From Alkalimarinus coralli (GTDB lineage: Bacteria; Pseudomonadota; Gammaproteobacteria; Pseudomonadales; Oleiphilaceae), in contig NZ_CP096016.1 of NCBI RefSeq assembly GCF_023650515.1, positions 3,412,001 through 3,476,000 of the forward strand: a DNA stretch of 64,000 nucleotides, given 5' to 3'. The notes beneath the pieces were generated by a model. That model had not been told where the DNA came from. It saw only the letters and a program-made list of their open reading frames with translations, and did not search any database. Shown piece after piece: positions 33,206 through 42,788 of this stretch (position 1 is its first letter; each line of letters begins with the position of its first letter). A program made the translations under genes and the position numbers.

Positions 33206-34612
33206 ATGAGCATACCCAGAATATTCTTGCATGTGATCGACAACTCTCTGGAGAAACAGATTTTACAGCTGGATATCATAAACAAACTCGCTGTCACCAG
33301 GAGCGATAAAGAAACCTCTTGGATAAATCAGATAATAGCTGGCCCCGAGTATGACATCGCATTAATAGAAGCAGATGCTTTTAACCAAGGGCAGATCGGG
33401 CGAATTCACGATGAAAACCTACTGCCGGAGATGGACTTTATTTTTCTCAGTCAGGGAAAACCTAACCCGCACCTTGATCAAATGGTGCTGCGTAGCGCAG
33501 GTTATCATTTTCGCTCACCTTATAACCTCAACCTTATCAGTGACGCGATAAGCGATTATCTGGAACAGATAGCGGTTAACAAAACCAGTGCAGAGCAGGT
33601 TGTATCCAGTAATATGGATCAGTTTGGCATGCTGGTCGGTTCATCAAGTGTTATGCACGACCTTTGCCGCACAATACGGAAAATCGCATCATCAAGTGCC
33701 AACGTGTTGATTATCGGTGAAAGCGGTACAGGCAAGGAGTTGGTTGCTAACACCATTCATATGGCCAGTCCAAGGTTTGAGCAGCCCTTTGTTGCCATCA
33801 ACTGCGGGGCACTCAGCCCGGAGCTGGTTGACAGCGAGTTGTTCGGGCATATCAAAGGGGCATTCACTGGCGCCCACAAAGACCATCAAGGGGTATTTCA
33901 GCAGGCAGAAGGGGGAACACTGTTTCTTGATGAGGTGACAGAAATGCCACTTGCCCATCAGGTTAAGCTGCTGAGAGTGCTGGAAACGGGTGAATACCGC
34001 CCTGTCGGAAGCAGTCAGACCCTCAAGTCCAACGTTCGAATACTAGCCGCTTCAAACCGGGATCCAATGCAAGCCATTGATGATGAAGTGTTTAGAGAAG
34101 ACTTATACTTCCGCTTGGCTCACTTCCCCATTCGCGTACCCCCTCTAAGGGAGCGAGGTGAAGATATTGTCGGGCTGGCAAAGCACTTTCTCGCTTACCG
34201 CAATGCTCAGGACCAGCAGCTAAAAGACATTGCCAATGAAACACTGGATATTATTGCTAATTACTCCTGGCCTGGTAATGTGCGAGAACTAAAGCATACG
34301 CTGGAGCGAGCCTTTATTTTGGCGGATGATACTATCTTGCCCGAGCACTTAATCCTTGACTCAGGTGGCCAAGACTACGAAGCAGAACAACTGGAAAACG
34401 TACCCTCTGGTGTTCCACTGGACGAGATCGTACAACATGCCATCGTTAATACGCTAAAATCAAACGACGGTAATAAAACAGATAGCGCTAAACAACTGGG
34501 GATTAGCGTTAAGACGCTATATAACAAGCTGGAAAAGTATGATCTTACCGATACGGTTCAGACTCAGGAAGACGAACAACCCCAAACCAATAACTCTCAA
34601 TCACACTCATAA
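33206..34612 (+). CDS. Sigma-54-dependent transcriptional activator
   Basis: 468 residues from the ATG at 33206, where family similarity begins; an ATG at 33134 adds 24 residues. The N-terminal about 130 residues are a receiver-like domain of VpsR/FleQ type without an obvious phospho-acceptor pocket. The AAA+ domain has Walker A IIGESGTGKELVAN, the sigma-54 contact loop GAFTGA, Walker B GGTLFLDEV and the arginine-finger region NVRELKHTLERAF. A Fis-type HTH closes the protein (DSAKQLGISVKTLYNKLEKY). It probably activates nearby genes that have GG-N10-GC promoters, such as the BON gene. Confidence 0.88.
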   Translation: MSIPRIFLHVIDNSLEKQILQLDIINKLAVTRSDKETSWINQIIAGPEYDIALIEADAFNQGQIGRIHDENLLPEMDFIFLSQGKPNPHLDQMVLRSAGYHFRSPYNLNLISDAISDYLEQIAVNKTSAEQVVSSNMDQFGMLVGSSSVMHDLCRTIRKIASSSANVLIIGESGTGKELVANTIHMASPRFEQPFVAINCGALSPELVDSELFGHIKGAFTGAHKDHQGVFQQAEGGTLFLDEVTEMPLAHQVKLLRVLETGEYRPVGSSQTLKSNVRILAASNRDPMQAIDDEVFREDLYFRLAHFPIRVPPLRERGEDIVGLAKHFLAYRNAQDQQLKDIANETLDIIANYSWPGNVRELKHTLERAFILADDTILPEHLILDSGGQDYEAEQLENVPSGVPLDEIVQHAIVNTLKSNDGNKTDSAKQLGISVKTLYNKLEKYDLTDTVQTQEDEQPQTNNSQSHS

Positions 34613-34743
34613 TTTCCAGCAGTGACTCAAATCGCAACGGACTGCGTATCACCAATTTGACTTAAAGAGCACCATTAGGTCGAAGCACCTTAAGAGCCGC
34701 TCTCCAAAACAAAATCACGCCCTCCCTTTTATCATAGACACAG

Positions 34744-36366
34744 CTACCCGTTTTCAGGGACTAGCACATGCAGAGACTTGGGCTGCACTTCAATCTCCAC
34801 AGGCTCCGCGTCAAACACCTCGCCATCAATCACATACTTTCTCAGTGGATCAGTCTTTAATTTGATTTTTTTAGCCCGCACATGATGAACTCTATTATCC
34901 GTTTTTATTTGCGCAAGCCCGGCAACGGCCAACTCTGCAATTCCAGCAATACGCTCAGTTGTCTGCTCTGAGGTATCAATCCAGGTGACATCCAGATAAC
35001 CGTCTGCCCAGTCCGGCTCACCGCCGCCTTGAGCAAGCAAACTGGTAATAGGGGCGGCGTTAGCAATTACAACACTGCTAATCGACTGATTAAGCAGCGG
35101 CTGGCCATCAATCTCCATATCCACCACAAAGTTTTCCGATTCATTCACCGCTTGCATAAACCCCTGAATATAAGCTAACTGGCCTAGTTCATTTTTTTCA
35201 TCACGATTGGCAAGTTCAATCATCTCTTGCTCAAAGCCGACACCGGCGAGTAGCAGCATCAACTTCCCATTGCATTGGGCTGTGTCGATACAGGTACTAT
35301 GGCCTTCTATAATATCGAGACAAACCGCCTCTGCCGAGGCAAGCTTTGACTCAATACCCCACAACGCGTGGCATAGCGCATTGGCAGTACCCAAAGGAAG
35401 AATCCCTAGTTTAATATCAGTACCCACAATCTTTGAGGCAACTTCCGAGACAGTACCATCACCGCCTCCAGCAATAATGATATCAGCACCAGCTTCCTTG
35501 GCTTGCTCGGCCAGTGCACCGCCGTCCATCGTTTCAGTGGTCGTTTTTAGTGTAATGTTGAAATACGGCGACAGCGTGTTGATCACCTCATCTTTCTGGT
35601 CTTCCCACTTGCCACCACCCGCTACCGGGTTAGCAATAACCCATGCGTTGTTCATGATTTTTAACACTCCGCGTCTATGTAGTTTTTCAAGTGCAGCCAT
35701 CTGGCCTTTGTTCAGCCTTACTGTTTTTCGAATGCTTTGAATCTTCTTCATCATATCCGGGATCGAGCGCTGACTTGTTCGGCTGAGCATATAGGCCGCA
35801 ACCACAAACGCTGAGCGCCCCCTTCCCAGCGCGCAGTGCACCACCACTCTACCGCCATTGCCAATATGGCTGTGCATCCATTTAATTGCGCGCACACACT
35901 GCTCCTCACTGGGAGCCGTATGGTCAAGCAAGGGAATATTCAGGTAATCAATCGGTTCATTAATCAGTGACCAGTCCAGCGCATCAAACTCCGCAGTCAC
36001 ATCCAAAACCGCAGTCACGCCATTCTCTTTCAGGCGCTCGATATCCCTGGGGAACAACCTGCAGCCAAGAAAGACCCCCTTATCAATTCGCTGCATAGAA
36101 GGTGTCGGATCGTGTTTTCTGGCCCATGCATTGTAGCCCCTTGCGCCCAGCAAAAACGGGAAGAATAACCAACGGATATAGCCTGGTATGGTGCCATCGT
36201 GTCGCTTGCGAAAAACCTCGGCCTTATTGATGATGTACGCTGAACTCACCGCAAAAAGAGAAGCCGATACCCATAACAGGAGTGCGCGCAATATCGAGCT
36301 ATCGAGAAAAATAGCGCCCAGCAAGCTTAGCAGCGCTCCTGCCACATAATACTTTGCAATAAACAC
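34744..36366 (-). CDS. Dual-specificity phosphatase-diacylglycerol kinase fusion protein
   Basis: 540 residues in three parts. Two N-terminal membrane helices (about 5-50) anchor it. A dual-specificity phosphatase domain (about 90-230) has the P-loop VHCALGRGRSAFV with its catalytic Cys and the upstream DVTAEFD Asp loop. A DAGK/YegS-type lipid kinase domain (about 240-540) carries ANPVAGGGKWEDQ, the GGGDGTVSEVA nucleotide site and LGTANALCHAL. It may phosphorylate diacylglycerol or a similar lipid at the inner membrane while the phosphatase removes phosphate from a lipid or protein. It is unusual to find both in one chain, although such fusions are known in proteobacteria. Confidence 0.85.
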   Translation of the reverse strand: MFIAKYYVAGALLSLLGAIFLDSSILRALLLWVSASLFAVSSAYIINKAEVFRKRHDGTIPGYIRWLFFPFLLGARGYNAWARKHDPTPSMQRIDKGVFLGCRLFPRDIERLKENGVTAVLDVTAEFDALDWSLINEPIDYLNIPLLDHTAPSEEQCVRAIKWMHSHIGNGGRVVVHCALGRGRSAFVVAAYMLSRTSQRSIPDMMKKIQSIRKTVRLNKGQMAALEKLHRRGVLKIMNNAWVIANPVAGGGKWEDQKDEVINTLSPYFNITLKTTTETMDGGALAEQAKEAGADIIIAGGGDGTVSEVASKIVGTDIKLGILPLGTANALCHALWGIESKLASAEAVCLDIIEGHSTCIDTAQCNGKLMLLLAGVGFEQEMIELANRDEKNELGQLAYIQGFMQAVNESENFVVDMEIDGQPLLNQSISSVVIANAAPITSLLAQGGGEPDWADGYLDVTWIDTSEQTTERIAGIAELAVAGLAQIKTDNRVHHVRAKKIKLKTDPLRKYVIDGEVFDAEPVEIEVQPKSLHVLVPENG

Positions 36367-36451
36367 GTTCGCTCACCCTCCTGTTGCATCAACGCTTTTT
36401 AGAACATAGCTTACAAACCGTACCTCAAAAATTGCACCTCACAAACAATAA

Positions 36452-36469
36452 CCCCCCATAGCAGGGGGG
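36452..36469 (-). terminator. Terminator of the entericidin-like gene
   Basis: CCCCCC (36452-36457) pairs with GGGGGG (36464-36469). On the minus strand the hairpin is followed by TTATTGTTT. It lies 28 bases past the stop at 36497. Confidence 0.6.
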
Positions 36470-36496
36470 ATTGTTCAAACGTGCTGAACCGAGCAA

Positions 36497-36688
36497 TTAG
36501 CAGTCTGTATCTTTAGCATTCATGCCTTCTTTCGCATCTTCACACAGATCCTCTACCGTATTACCTGCGTCGGTCGCGGCTTCATCAATTCGCTCTCCCG
36601 CGTTTTCTGCAGAACCATCACACGCCACAACAGTGAACGCCATTCCTATTACCATCATTAGCGCTAGAAGTGATTTTGTAAAATTCAT
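36497..36688 (-). CDS. Small entericidin-like lipoprotein
   Basis: 63 residues from the ATG at 36688, with AAGGAT 7 bases upstream. A lipoprotein signal ends in VVAC (lipobox Cys near residue 22). The short mature part is acidic, DGSAENAGERIDEAATDAGN, then TVEDLCEDAKEGMNAKDTDC, which is like entericidin A/B relatives but with two extra cysteines. Entericidins are stress-induced envelope lipopeptides. It is followed by its own terminator. Confidence 0.7.
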   Translation of the reverse strand: MNFTKSLLALMMVIGMAFTVVACDGSAENAGERIDEAATDAGNTVEDLCEDAKEGMNAKDTDC

Positions 36689-36770
36689 AGTTATATCCTT
36701 ATTTAGTCTATTTAGGTTAATGTGAATCATGGGGGTGGTTAATCCGCGACAACGTCAATCAACTACAACG

Positions 36771-36929
36771 CTAACTCACCACATTGCCGATCAGCGAAAC
36801 GACCATCAGTATCAGGAAGACAAAAAATAGTATTTTTGCAATACCTGTCGCTGTACCTGCAATACCTGAAAAACCGAATATTGCTGCGACGACGGCTATA
36901 ACGAGAAATGCTAATGCCCAACTTAACAT
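36771..36929 (-). CDS. DUF1328 (YtjA-family) small membrane protein
   Basis: 52 residues on the minus strand: start ATG at 36929 (GGAG 7 bases upstream), stop TAG at 36771-36773. It reads [20 protein letters not shown], then [20 protein letters not shown] and [11 protein letters not shown], giving two membrane helices with the conserved [10 protein letters not shown] hinge of DUF1328. Such peptides are commonly induced with CsbD, BON and entericidin genes under osmotic or stationary stress, which matches this neighbourhood. Confidence 0.85.
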   Translation of the reverse strand: MLSWALAFLVIAVVAAIFGFSGIAGTATGIAKILFFVFLILMVVSLIGNVVS

Positions 36930-37368
36930 GTCATTCTCCTCTACCCTTTAGTTAATAAATATTTTCCTCTACCTTAGAGTCTTCAAACTGGGGTTCTACG
37001 AACTAACGTTTAAGTGAGAGCCAGATCGGAGACTACAGCCTGATTTCAATGCTTATTGACTCTACTTACTAACTACTTAGCGATAACCGTGCCAATCAAA
37101 CAAACAGAACATAACGAATTGAAATATATAGACATTATTAAAAACGCCCAATAAAATTGAAAGAAATACTTCTCCACTGAACGAAAATATTACAAGTACA
37201 GTGTAATTGTTTCATTTACCCTGCTGGCATATAGGCTATCTTCAAATGGCAGAAGTAAAATCAAGCGGCTCAACCAAGCAGGCGACTAAAACTGTGATGT
37301 ATCTGCCTTAAAAACATGGCTATTATAAAAAACACTATAACCATCATTCTGATTAAAAGGTTTACTGA
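36930..37368. other. Non-coding region upstream of the mechanosensitive channel gene
   Basis: No credible gene. A sigma-70-like promoter can be read on the plus strand: TTGTTT (37207-37212), 17 bases, TATAGG (37230-37235), which would give a 5' leader of about 125 bases for the channel gene at 37369. The left part must hold the minus-strand DUF1328 promoter, which I cannot define. Confidence 0.4.
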
Positions 37369-40300
37369 ATGGATACCGGGACATTGAAATTACATGGCTG
37401 TCGACAACCCAGGTATTTAACTCGCACACAGCTCTCGGCACTTTTTGTGATTATTTCGTTATGGTCACTGTTGCTGCCTCGCCTGTCTGGCGCAGCGCCA
37501 ACCCTTGATGAAGTAGAGTTTAAGATAGAAAGAGTCAAAGAGAGCCCTGAACTTGATGAGTCAACCCAGACCAAGCTGATAGAAACACTGACCAATACCA
37601 TCGGCTTTCTAAAAGAGGCCGATAGCAAAAGTGCGGATGCCAAGCAGTTTGCAGAAGCAGCAAGAACCGCCCCCAAAAGGGCTCAGTCACTACAGGCTGA
37701 TCTGAAACGGCTTGAGCGGAACCCTGGTAAGCCAAAGTCCCACAACGATAAAAACAAAAGCATCGATAGACTAAAAAACGAGTTGCTGGCTGCTGAGACA
37801 TTTCACAACAACCTCAGTGCAGAAATAAGCCGGCTTGAAGCTCAGGTTTCCCAAGCCAAAAACCGCCCCAAGATCATTCGCAATAACCTCACCGAAATAT
37901 TCAACCGGCAGGCCGGTATCGACTCTGAACTAGCCAGCAGTCTAACGTCTACCTCAGGCAATCTGGAGGAACAGGTTCAGCGCTGGAAACTGGAAGCAGA
38001 GCAAAAAGCCCTGTCTGCTCGGCAGGAGTCTCTGGAGCAGGAGCTATTAAGCTTTCAAGCAAGGATAGAACTGAAGAGAATACAGCTCTCTATCTTTGAG
38101 ATTCAGCTTCGCAACGCAAATAGCCGGATACAAACCCTGCAAGAGCTGCTATCGAAGAAGCGGATTGAGAGCGCGCAAAAGACAGAACAAACACTGACCA
38201 AGCAAGAGCAACAATTCAAAGATCAGCATATTCTGCTGCAACAACTAGCCGCTCAAAATACCGCACTTAGCAAGCAAAGCGCTAACACCAGCGAACAGTT
38301 TAAAAAAGTCGAAGCCGACACTCAGGAAGCCGCAACCAAAACACTCGAGTTATCTGAGAGTTTTCGTAATACCCAGCTAAAAATTGAAATAGCAGGCCTC
38401 AGCAAAGCGCTGGGGCAGGTGTTACTGGAAGAGAGGCGTCGGCTGCCGAACGCAACAAACATTAAAGCTGGCAGCCCAGCCAACGACGAAACAATAGCTG
38501 AAGCGGGTTTAAGACAGATAAGGCATGAAGAGGAGCGCCGAGCGCTACGCGACATCAATACCTACGTCAAAGAACTAACTAAAAATCTTGATAGTGAGAT
38601 AGCACAATCCCTTGAGCCTGAATTAATTGAGTTGGCCGAACAACGTCGAGAGCTTCTAAACAAGGCAATCGAGATCGACCAAGCCTATGTACGGGCTTTG
38701 GGGGAGTTGGACTTTGTTTTACGAAAGTACCTGGCCAAAGCAGATAGTTACAACGAGTTTTTAACTGAGCATCTGCTATGGATACGCAGTTCGCCCGCGG
38801 TCAATGCCTCCATGTTGGGTGCTACCGGCAGTCAACTACTTGAGCTGTTTCTTGGGCCTCAGATCAAGCAGTTAATTACGGATGCCAGGCGATGGTCGTT
38901 CAGTAATCTGGGATACTGGTTGCTGGTAGTTGTGCTACTCGTATTTGCCTCAAGACACAAGCAGCTGAGCAGCCAATTAACCGCGTTGAACGAACCTATG
39001 CAGCGCCTGACGACAGATAATTACATGTTTACCCTGAAAGCACTGCTAATAACGCTGCTACACGCATCCATTTGGCCGCTGATTCTGTTTCTCAGTGGCC
39101 ATGCGATTAGCACAACCCCTGAAATATCCTCGCTCACCTCAGCGTTGGCAAATGCGCTTTCAGGTATAGCGATCATACTTTTCAGCTTTTCATTTTTACG
39201 AAAAATGTGCCTCCCTGATGGTCTCGCCATTGCCCACTTCAAATGGCCAAAACAAGACGTTAACAAAGTCTACAAAGACCTCGGGCGGTTTATCTTTATC
39301 TTTATTCCAATAGTTATCGCAGCTGAAACCGTCATGAACTACCCGTTTGAAGCAAGTGCCGGAGCCCTGCCACATATAACGCTCGCGTTTGCAACAATCA
39401 GCTTTGGCTATTGTGCCTTTCGTCTGGTCAATAAAAAAAATGGCGCGATGACTGTTTATCACTCCCGCATACACAAGACGGAGTCAAATGTGCTACAAAA
39501 AGCACTGGTCAGCCTCTCAACAATCGTCCCCAGCACGTTATCTATTGCCGCATTGATGGGCTACCTTTATACGGCGGCGACCCTTAGCCTGCTGCTACTG
39601 ACTTCCATTTTGAGTATTGCCAGCCTGATTAATGTACACCAGCTCATTATCCGCTGGCTGGTGCTGACACAACGCAAAATGGCCTATAAAAATGCCGTTG
39701 AACGCCGTGACAAGGCCAGGCAAAAAAGAGCCGAACAAAGTAAAGCTGAGCAGAGCAATGGAGACCAGAGTAGCGCCATCATCGAGTCGATTGAGGATGC
39801 GATTGAAGAGCCACAGGTAGACCTGAATGCCCTGAGCAGAGAGACCAAGGAACTGATCAACACGCTGCTATTTATCTCTGGCGCGATCATTCTCTGGTTA
39901 ATCTGGAAAGAGATACTTCCTGCGCTGGGAATTCTGGAAGATATTGAGGTCTGGGAGAACACCCGGAAAGTAGGCGACAAAGAGCAGCTGGTTCCTGTCA
40001 CGTTATTTAGCCTGACCATCGCCGTGCTCATCATCATACTGACATTTCTGGTCGCCAAGCGCTTGCCTGCACTGCTTGAGTTTATCTTTCTGCAACGGAT
40101 GCAACTCAGTGCCGGTGGCCGCTATACCATACGAACCCTGTCGGGTTATACCATTGTAGCTATAGGTGTGCTCTCAGCACTCAGTTCGATTGGCGCCAGT
40201 TGGTCACAGGTTCAGTGGCTGGTCGCCGCGCTTGGCGTCGGTATTGGTTTTGGCTTGCAGGAAATTGTCGCCAACTTTATCAGCGGCTTGATTATCTTGT

Positions 40301-40827
40301 TTGAACGGCCTATACGTGTGGGAGATATTGTCACCGTTGGCGAGACCGATGGCATCGTCACCAAGATAAAGATTCGCGCAACCACCATCCGTACCTGGGA
40401 TCAGAAAGAGCTATTGGTTCCCAACAAGGAGTTTATTACCAATCGCCTGTTGAATTGGTCGTTGTCTGACCAAACCATGAGATTGTTGGTTCAGGTGGGA
40501 GTGGCCTATGGCTCCGATGTCAGAAAGGCAATGGACATTATTATCGATATTGCCAAACAACACCCCAACATAGTCGACGAGCCCGCGCCAGCCGTCACGT
40601 TCGAGAGCCTCGGAGATAATGCGCTGATTCTATATTTGCGCGCTTACATCAATAACCTTGATCACCGTTTACCAACCACAACCGACCTGCACCTTGAGGT
40701 TTACGAACGCCTGAATGAAGCCGGTATTGTTATCGCCTTTCCGCAACGAGATGTACACTTGCATACCGCAGGGCCTCTCGATGTAAGGATGGCAAAGGAG
40801 CAAAACACGCCTGCACAGAGCAGTTAA
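37369..40827 (+). CDS. Large MscS-superfamily mechanosensitive channel (MscK/MscM-like)
   Basis: 1152 residues, similar in size to MscK and MscM (about 1100). A signal peptide (about 20-42) is followed by a long periplasmic coiled coil (about 50-460: repeated K/E/L/Q heptads). Then come about 11 membrane helices and an MscS core: the pore helix is in WLVAALGVGIGFGLQEIVANFISGLIILFERP (about 945-978), followed by the beta domain RVGDIVTVGETDGIVTKIKIRATTIRTWDQKELLVPN. It opens under membrane tension to release solutes on hypo-osmotic shock. A cytosolic stretch (about 765-815) is rich in KAEQS repeats. It overlaps the convergent DUF4112 gene by 4 bases. Confidence 0.9.
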   Translation: MDTGTLKLHGCRQPRYLTRTQLSALFVIISLWSLLLPRLSGAAPTLDEVEFKIERVKESPELDESTQTKLIETLTNTIGFLKEADSKSADAKQFAEAARTAPKRAQSLQADLKRLERNPGKPKSHNDKNKSIDRLKNELLAAETFHNNLSAEISRLEAQVSQAKNRPKIIRNNLTEIFNRQAGIDSELASSLTSTSGNLEEQVQRWKLEAEQKALSARQESLEQELLSFQARIELKRIQLSIFEIQLRNANSRIQTLQELLSKKRIESAQKTEQTLTKQEQQFKDQHILLQQLAAQNTALSKQSANTSEQFKKVEADTQEAATKTLELSESFRNTQLKIEIAGLSKALGQVLLEERRRLPNATNIKAGSPANDETIAEAGLRQIRHEEERRALRDINTYVKELTKNLDSEIAQSLEPELIELAEQRRELLNKAIEIDQAYVRALGELDFVLRKYLAKADSYNEFLTEHLLWIRSSPAVNASMLGATGSQLLELFLGPQIKQLITDARRWSFSNLGYWLLVVVLLVFASRHKQLSSQLTALNEPMQRLTTDNYMFTLKALLITLLHASIWPLILFLSGHAISTTPEISSLTSALANALSGIAIILFSFSFLRKMCLPDGLAIAHFKWPKQDVNKVYKDLGRFIFIFIPIVIAAETVMNYPFEASAGALPHITLAFATISFGYCAFRLVNKKNGAMTVYHSRIHKTESNVLQKALVSLSTIVPSTLSIAALMGYLYTAATLSLLLLTSILSIASLINVHQLIIRWLVLTQRKMAYKNAVERRDKARQKRAEQSKAEQSNGDQSSAIIESIEDAIEEPQVDLNALSRETKELINTLLFISGAIILWLIWKEILPALGILEDIEVWENTRKVGDKEQLVPVTLFSLTIAVLIIILTFLVAKRLPALLEFIFLQRMQLSAGGRYTIRTLSGYTIVAIGVLSALSSIGASWSQVQWLVAALGVGIGFGLQEIVANFISGLIILFERPIRVGDIVTVGETDGIVTKIKIRATTIRTWDQKELLVPNKEFITNRLLNWSLSDQTMRLLVQVGVAYGSDVRKAMDIIIDIAKQHPNIVDEPAPAVTFESLGDNALILYLRAYINNLDHRLPTTTDLHLEVYERLNEAGIVIAFPQRDVHLHTAGPLDVRMAKEQNTPAQSS

Positions 40828-41309
40828 GCACCGGATGTAAGCCTGAGTAGCCAGCTAAAGAGGATAAAGGCAAGCCAAATTGTCATAGTCAGTGCCGCCA
40901 CAATGGTTAAGTACACGAGCAACAATCTGATGCGGCTTTGCCGCTTCACCCGGCCAGGATTGTTAACGTATGACTGAATCAGACGAACATTACGTTGATT
41001 CGCTTTAAAGGCAAAATCAAAAATATCGCCCACAAACGGTATCATGCCGACAATACTTTCGAACACCACGTAAAAAATCATGCGGCTCATGACGCTGGTT
41101 GGCACACCTAATTTAGCCGCATTGACCAGGATATAACCAGAAAGAAAACTTGAAAACAGGTCACCAACGACCGGAATCAGCCCAAACAAACCATCTAACC
41201 CAATCCGCCGGGACGTACCGGGCAAGCAGATCGAATCATCCAACCACCAAGCAAGTCGCTCAAGCCTTTTGACGGTGTGCTGTTGCGTTTCTCCCTGCCT
41301 GCTATTCAT
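40824..41309 (-). CDS. DUF4112 membrane protein
   Basis: 161 residues from the ATG at 41309, which follows a GAGGAA ribosome site; a frame to 41366 adds 19 residues. The family core is LPGTSRRIGLDGLFGLIPVVGDLFSSFLSGYILVNAAKLGVP, then ESIVGMIPFVGDIFDFAFKANQRNVRLI, with two glycine/proline-rich PVVGD repeats in membrane loops. A C-terminal helix (LLVYLTIVAALTMTIWLAFILFSWLL) spans the membrane. Function is unknown. It sits within the osmotic-stress gene group and overlaps the channel gene tail-to-tail. Confidence 0.82.
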   Translation of the reverse strand: MNSRQGETQQHTVKRLERLAWWLDDSICLPGTSRRIGLDGLFGLIPVVGDLFSSFLSGYILVNAAKLGVPTSVMSRMIFYVVFESIVGMIPFVGDIFDFAFKANQRNVRLIQSYVNNPGRVKRQSRIRLLLVYLTIVAALTMTIWLAFILFSWLLRLTSGA

Positions 41310-41539
41310 AGCTTCCTCATTTTGGCCTCGTAAACACGAGGCGCTATAGCCTGGGGGCATCAACATTTATTTTCAGCCCCCCATGGTTTACATACTGCGC
41401 TTTATAGTTAATTTATAGTACCTCCACTTCGTGGCCCCATAAAGAACCAATGCAGCAAACCAACAATAGGCAATAAAATAATATCACTCAGGTAACGTTC
41501 AATATAAAGTCAGATAAGCCTTCAAAAGCCAAAACAAAA

Positions 41540-41555
41540 CTGGCACGAAATATGT
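41540..41555 (+). promoter_or_regulatory. Possible sigma-54 promoter of csbD (good -24, poor -12)
   Basis: CTGGCACG (41540-41547) is a perfect -24 element, but 10 bases after its GG the -12 reads GT instead of GC. It is placed about 90 bases before the CsbD start. It may be a sigma-54 site weakened at -12, or chance. Confidence 0.35.
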
Positions 41556-41641
41556 CTATAAGAATATAGAGCGCAACAATGCTCGTTATGGATAAATGCG
41601 TTGAGCATTTTATTTTTTGTGTGAAAATGGAGGAACACAAC

Positions 41642-41839
41642 ATGAATTGGGACCAAGTAGAAGGTAAATGGGATCAGGTTAAAGGTCAGTTCCAACAGAA
41701 GTGGGGCAAGCTTACAGACGATGATCTGGACTCTGCCAAAGGCCGCCGCACGGAGCTAACAGGCCGTATACAAGAACGATATGGGCTGGCCAAAGAGAAA
41801 GCAGAGGAAGCTGTAGACGATTTTCTTAAAAAAATCTAA
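41642..41839 (+). CDS. CsbD-family stress protein
   Basis: 65 residues from the ATG at 41642, with GGAGG about 9 bases upstream. It reads MNWDQVEGKWDQVKGQFQQK, then KWGKLTDDDLDSAKGRRTELTGRIQERYGLAKEKAEEAVDDF, the classic CsbD sequence. It is a small, charged, soluble protein made in general stress; molecular role unknown. Monocistronic, followed by a very strong terminator. Confidence 0.93.
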   Translation: MNWDQVEGKWDQVKGQFQQKWGKLTDDDLDSAKGRRTELTGRIQERYGLAKEKAEEAVDDFLKKI

Positions 41840-41881
41840 ACGAATGAACTCTCGGCATTAATAGAGATTCAAGCTGTATAG

Positions 41882-41922
41882 AAAAAGCGCCACCGTCATT
41901 CAATGACGGTGGCGCTTTTTTT
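41882..41922 (+). terminator. Strong Rho-independent terminator of csbD
   Basis: A perfect 18-bp stem (41882-41899 with 41903-41920) and a 3-base loop, starting AAAAAGCGCCACCG and ending in a seven-T run. Confidence 0.93.
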
Positions 41923-42074
41923 GTATCAGACCGTTAAATTCTACAAAGTTCTATTTTTCGGTTTATTCACAGCAGTGAAAAAGTTACTCATTGGAGTGAA
42001 CTTTTTTCAAACCTCATTGCAATATTGGCTCTCGGTAATGACTAAAAAATTGTTCAAAGGCACTCACGTATTAT

Positions 42075-42713
42075 CTATTTGGCTTTGTTTCTATATGCCG
42101 CTTCAAGCCCGGTAAAGAGGGTATCAAGAGCGCCCTCGATTCTATCCCAGGTATCCTCTTCTTTAAGCTCAAGCCCGGCAAAAGGTGACTCCATATGCTC
42201 ACGAATGGTTAAGTGAAGCAACGCCGCACCCAACAGCGCAATGATCTCGTGATCGTACTCCGAGTACACTTTTTTATGTTGCCCCAGCATCTGTTTTACC
42301 ACGTCCAGCGAGCTTTGCGTTCTTTCAGCAATGAGCTTTTTGGCAGCATCATTTTTTTCCGCCATCTCCCAGGCATAAATAGCCACCGTGTTAGGTCGTT
42401 TTTCCAGAGCGCTTCTGAAATTTCTAAAAATACATTTACAGCGGTCTCGTAACGAAAGTGCACTAAAGTCTTCACGGGACATGCCTCGTATTTCTCGCGC
42501 TGAAGGCCAAAAGGCATCGGTCTCACCATATGCTTCGATAACCCCTTCCAGGCCACCAAAATAACGGTAAATCAGTGCCTTACCAACACCTGCCTGCTTT
42601 GCAACATTATTGATACCCAGCCCTCGATAGCCGTCTTTCGACAATATGTGCTCAACCGCCTCCAGTATTCGGGTTTTGGTTTGCTCTTTATTTTTTATCT
42701 GTTTCTCAGCCAA
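42075..42713 (-). CDS. TetR-family transcriptional regulator
   Basis: 212 residues. The N-terminal HTH is canonical: TKTRILEAVEHILSKDGYRGLGINNVAKQAGVGKALIYRYFGGLEG (about 12-57). The remainder is the helical ligand and dimer domain, with RDRCKCIFRNFRSALEKRPNTVAIYAWEMAEKND. It is divergent from an SDR gene, and the space between has two palindromes of the same sequence, so it very likely represses the SDR and itself. Confidence 0.9.
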   Translation of the reverse strand: MAEKQIKNKEQTKTRILEAVEHILSKDGYRGLGINNVAKQAGVGKALIYRYFGGLEGVIEAYGETDAFWPSAREIRGMSREDFSALSLRDRCKCIFRNFRSALEKRPNTVAIYAWEMAEKNDAAKKLIAERTQSSLDVVKQMLGQHKKVYSEYDHEIIALLGAALLHLTIREHMESPFAGLELKEEDTWDRIEGALDTLFTGLEAAYRNKAK

Positions 42714-42788
42714 TGGAGATCTCTTCAGTTATCAAATAGTGCGATATTGCCCAGCAATTCGACTTCAAACGCCGGTTTGGCAGCAACA

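Noticed and set aside
35207-35740. 177-residue plus-strand frame opposite the phosphatase-lipid kinase gene
   Set aside because: Antisense shadow of a clear kinase domain.
41903-42115. 70-residue plus-strand frame after the CsbD terminator
   Set aside because: It begins inside the terminator stem and overlaps the TetR gene end; composition is random and AT-driven.
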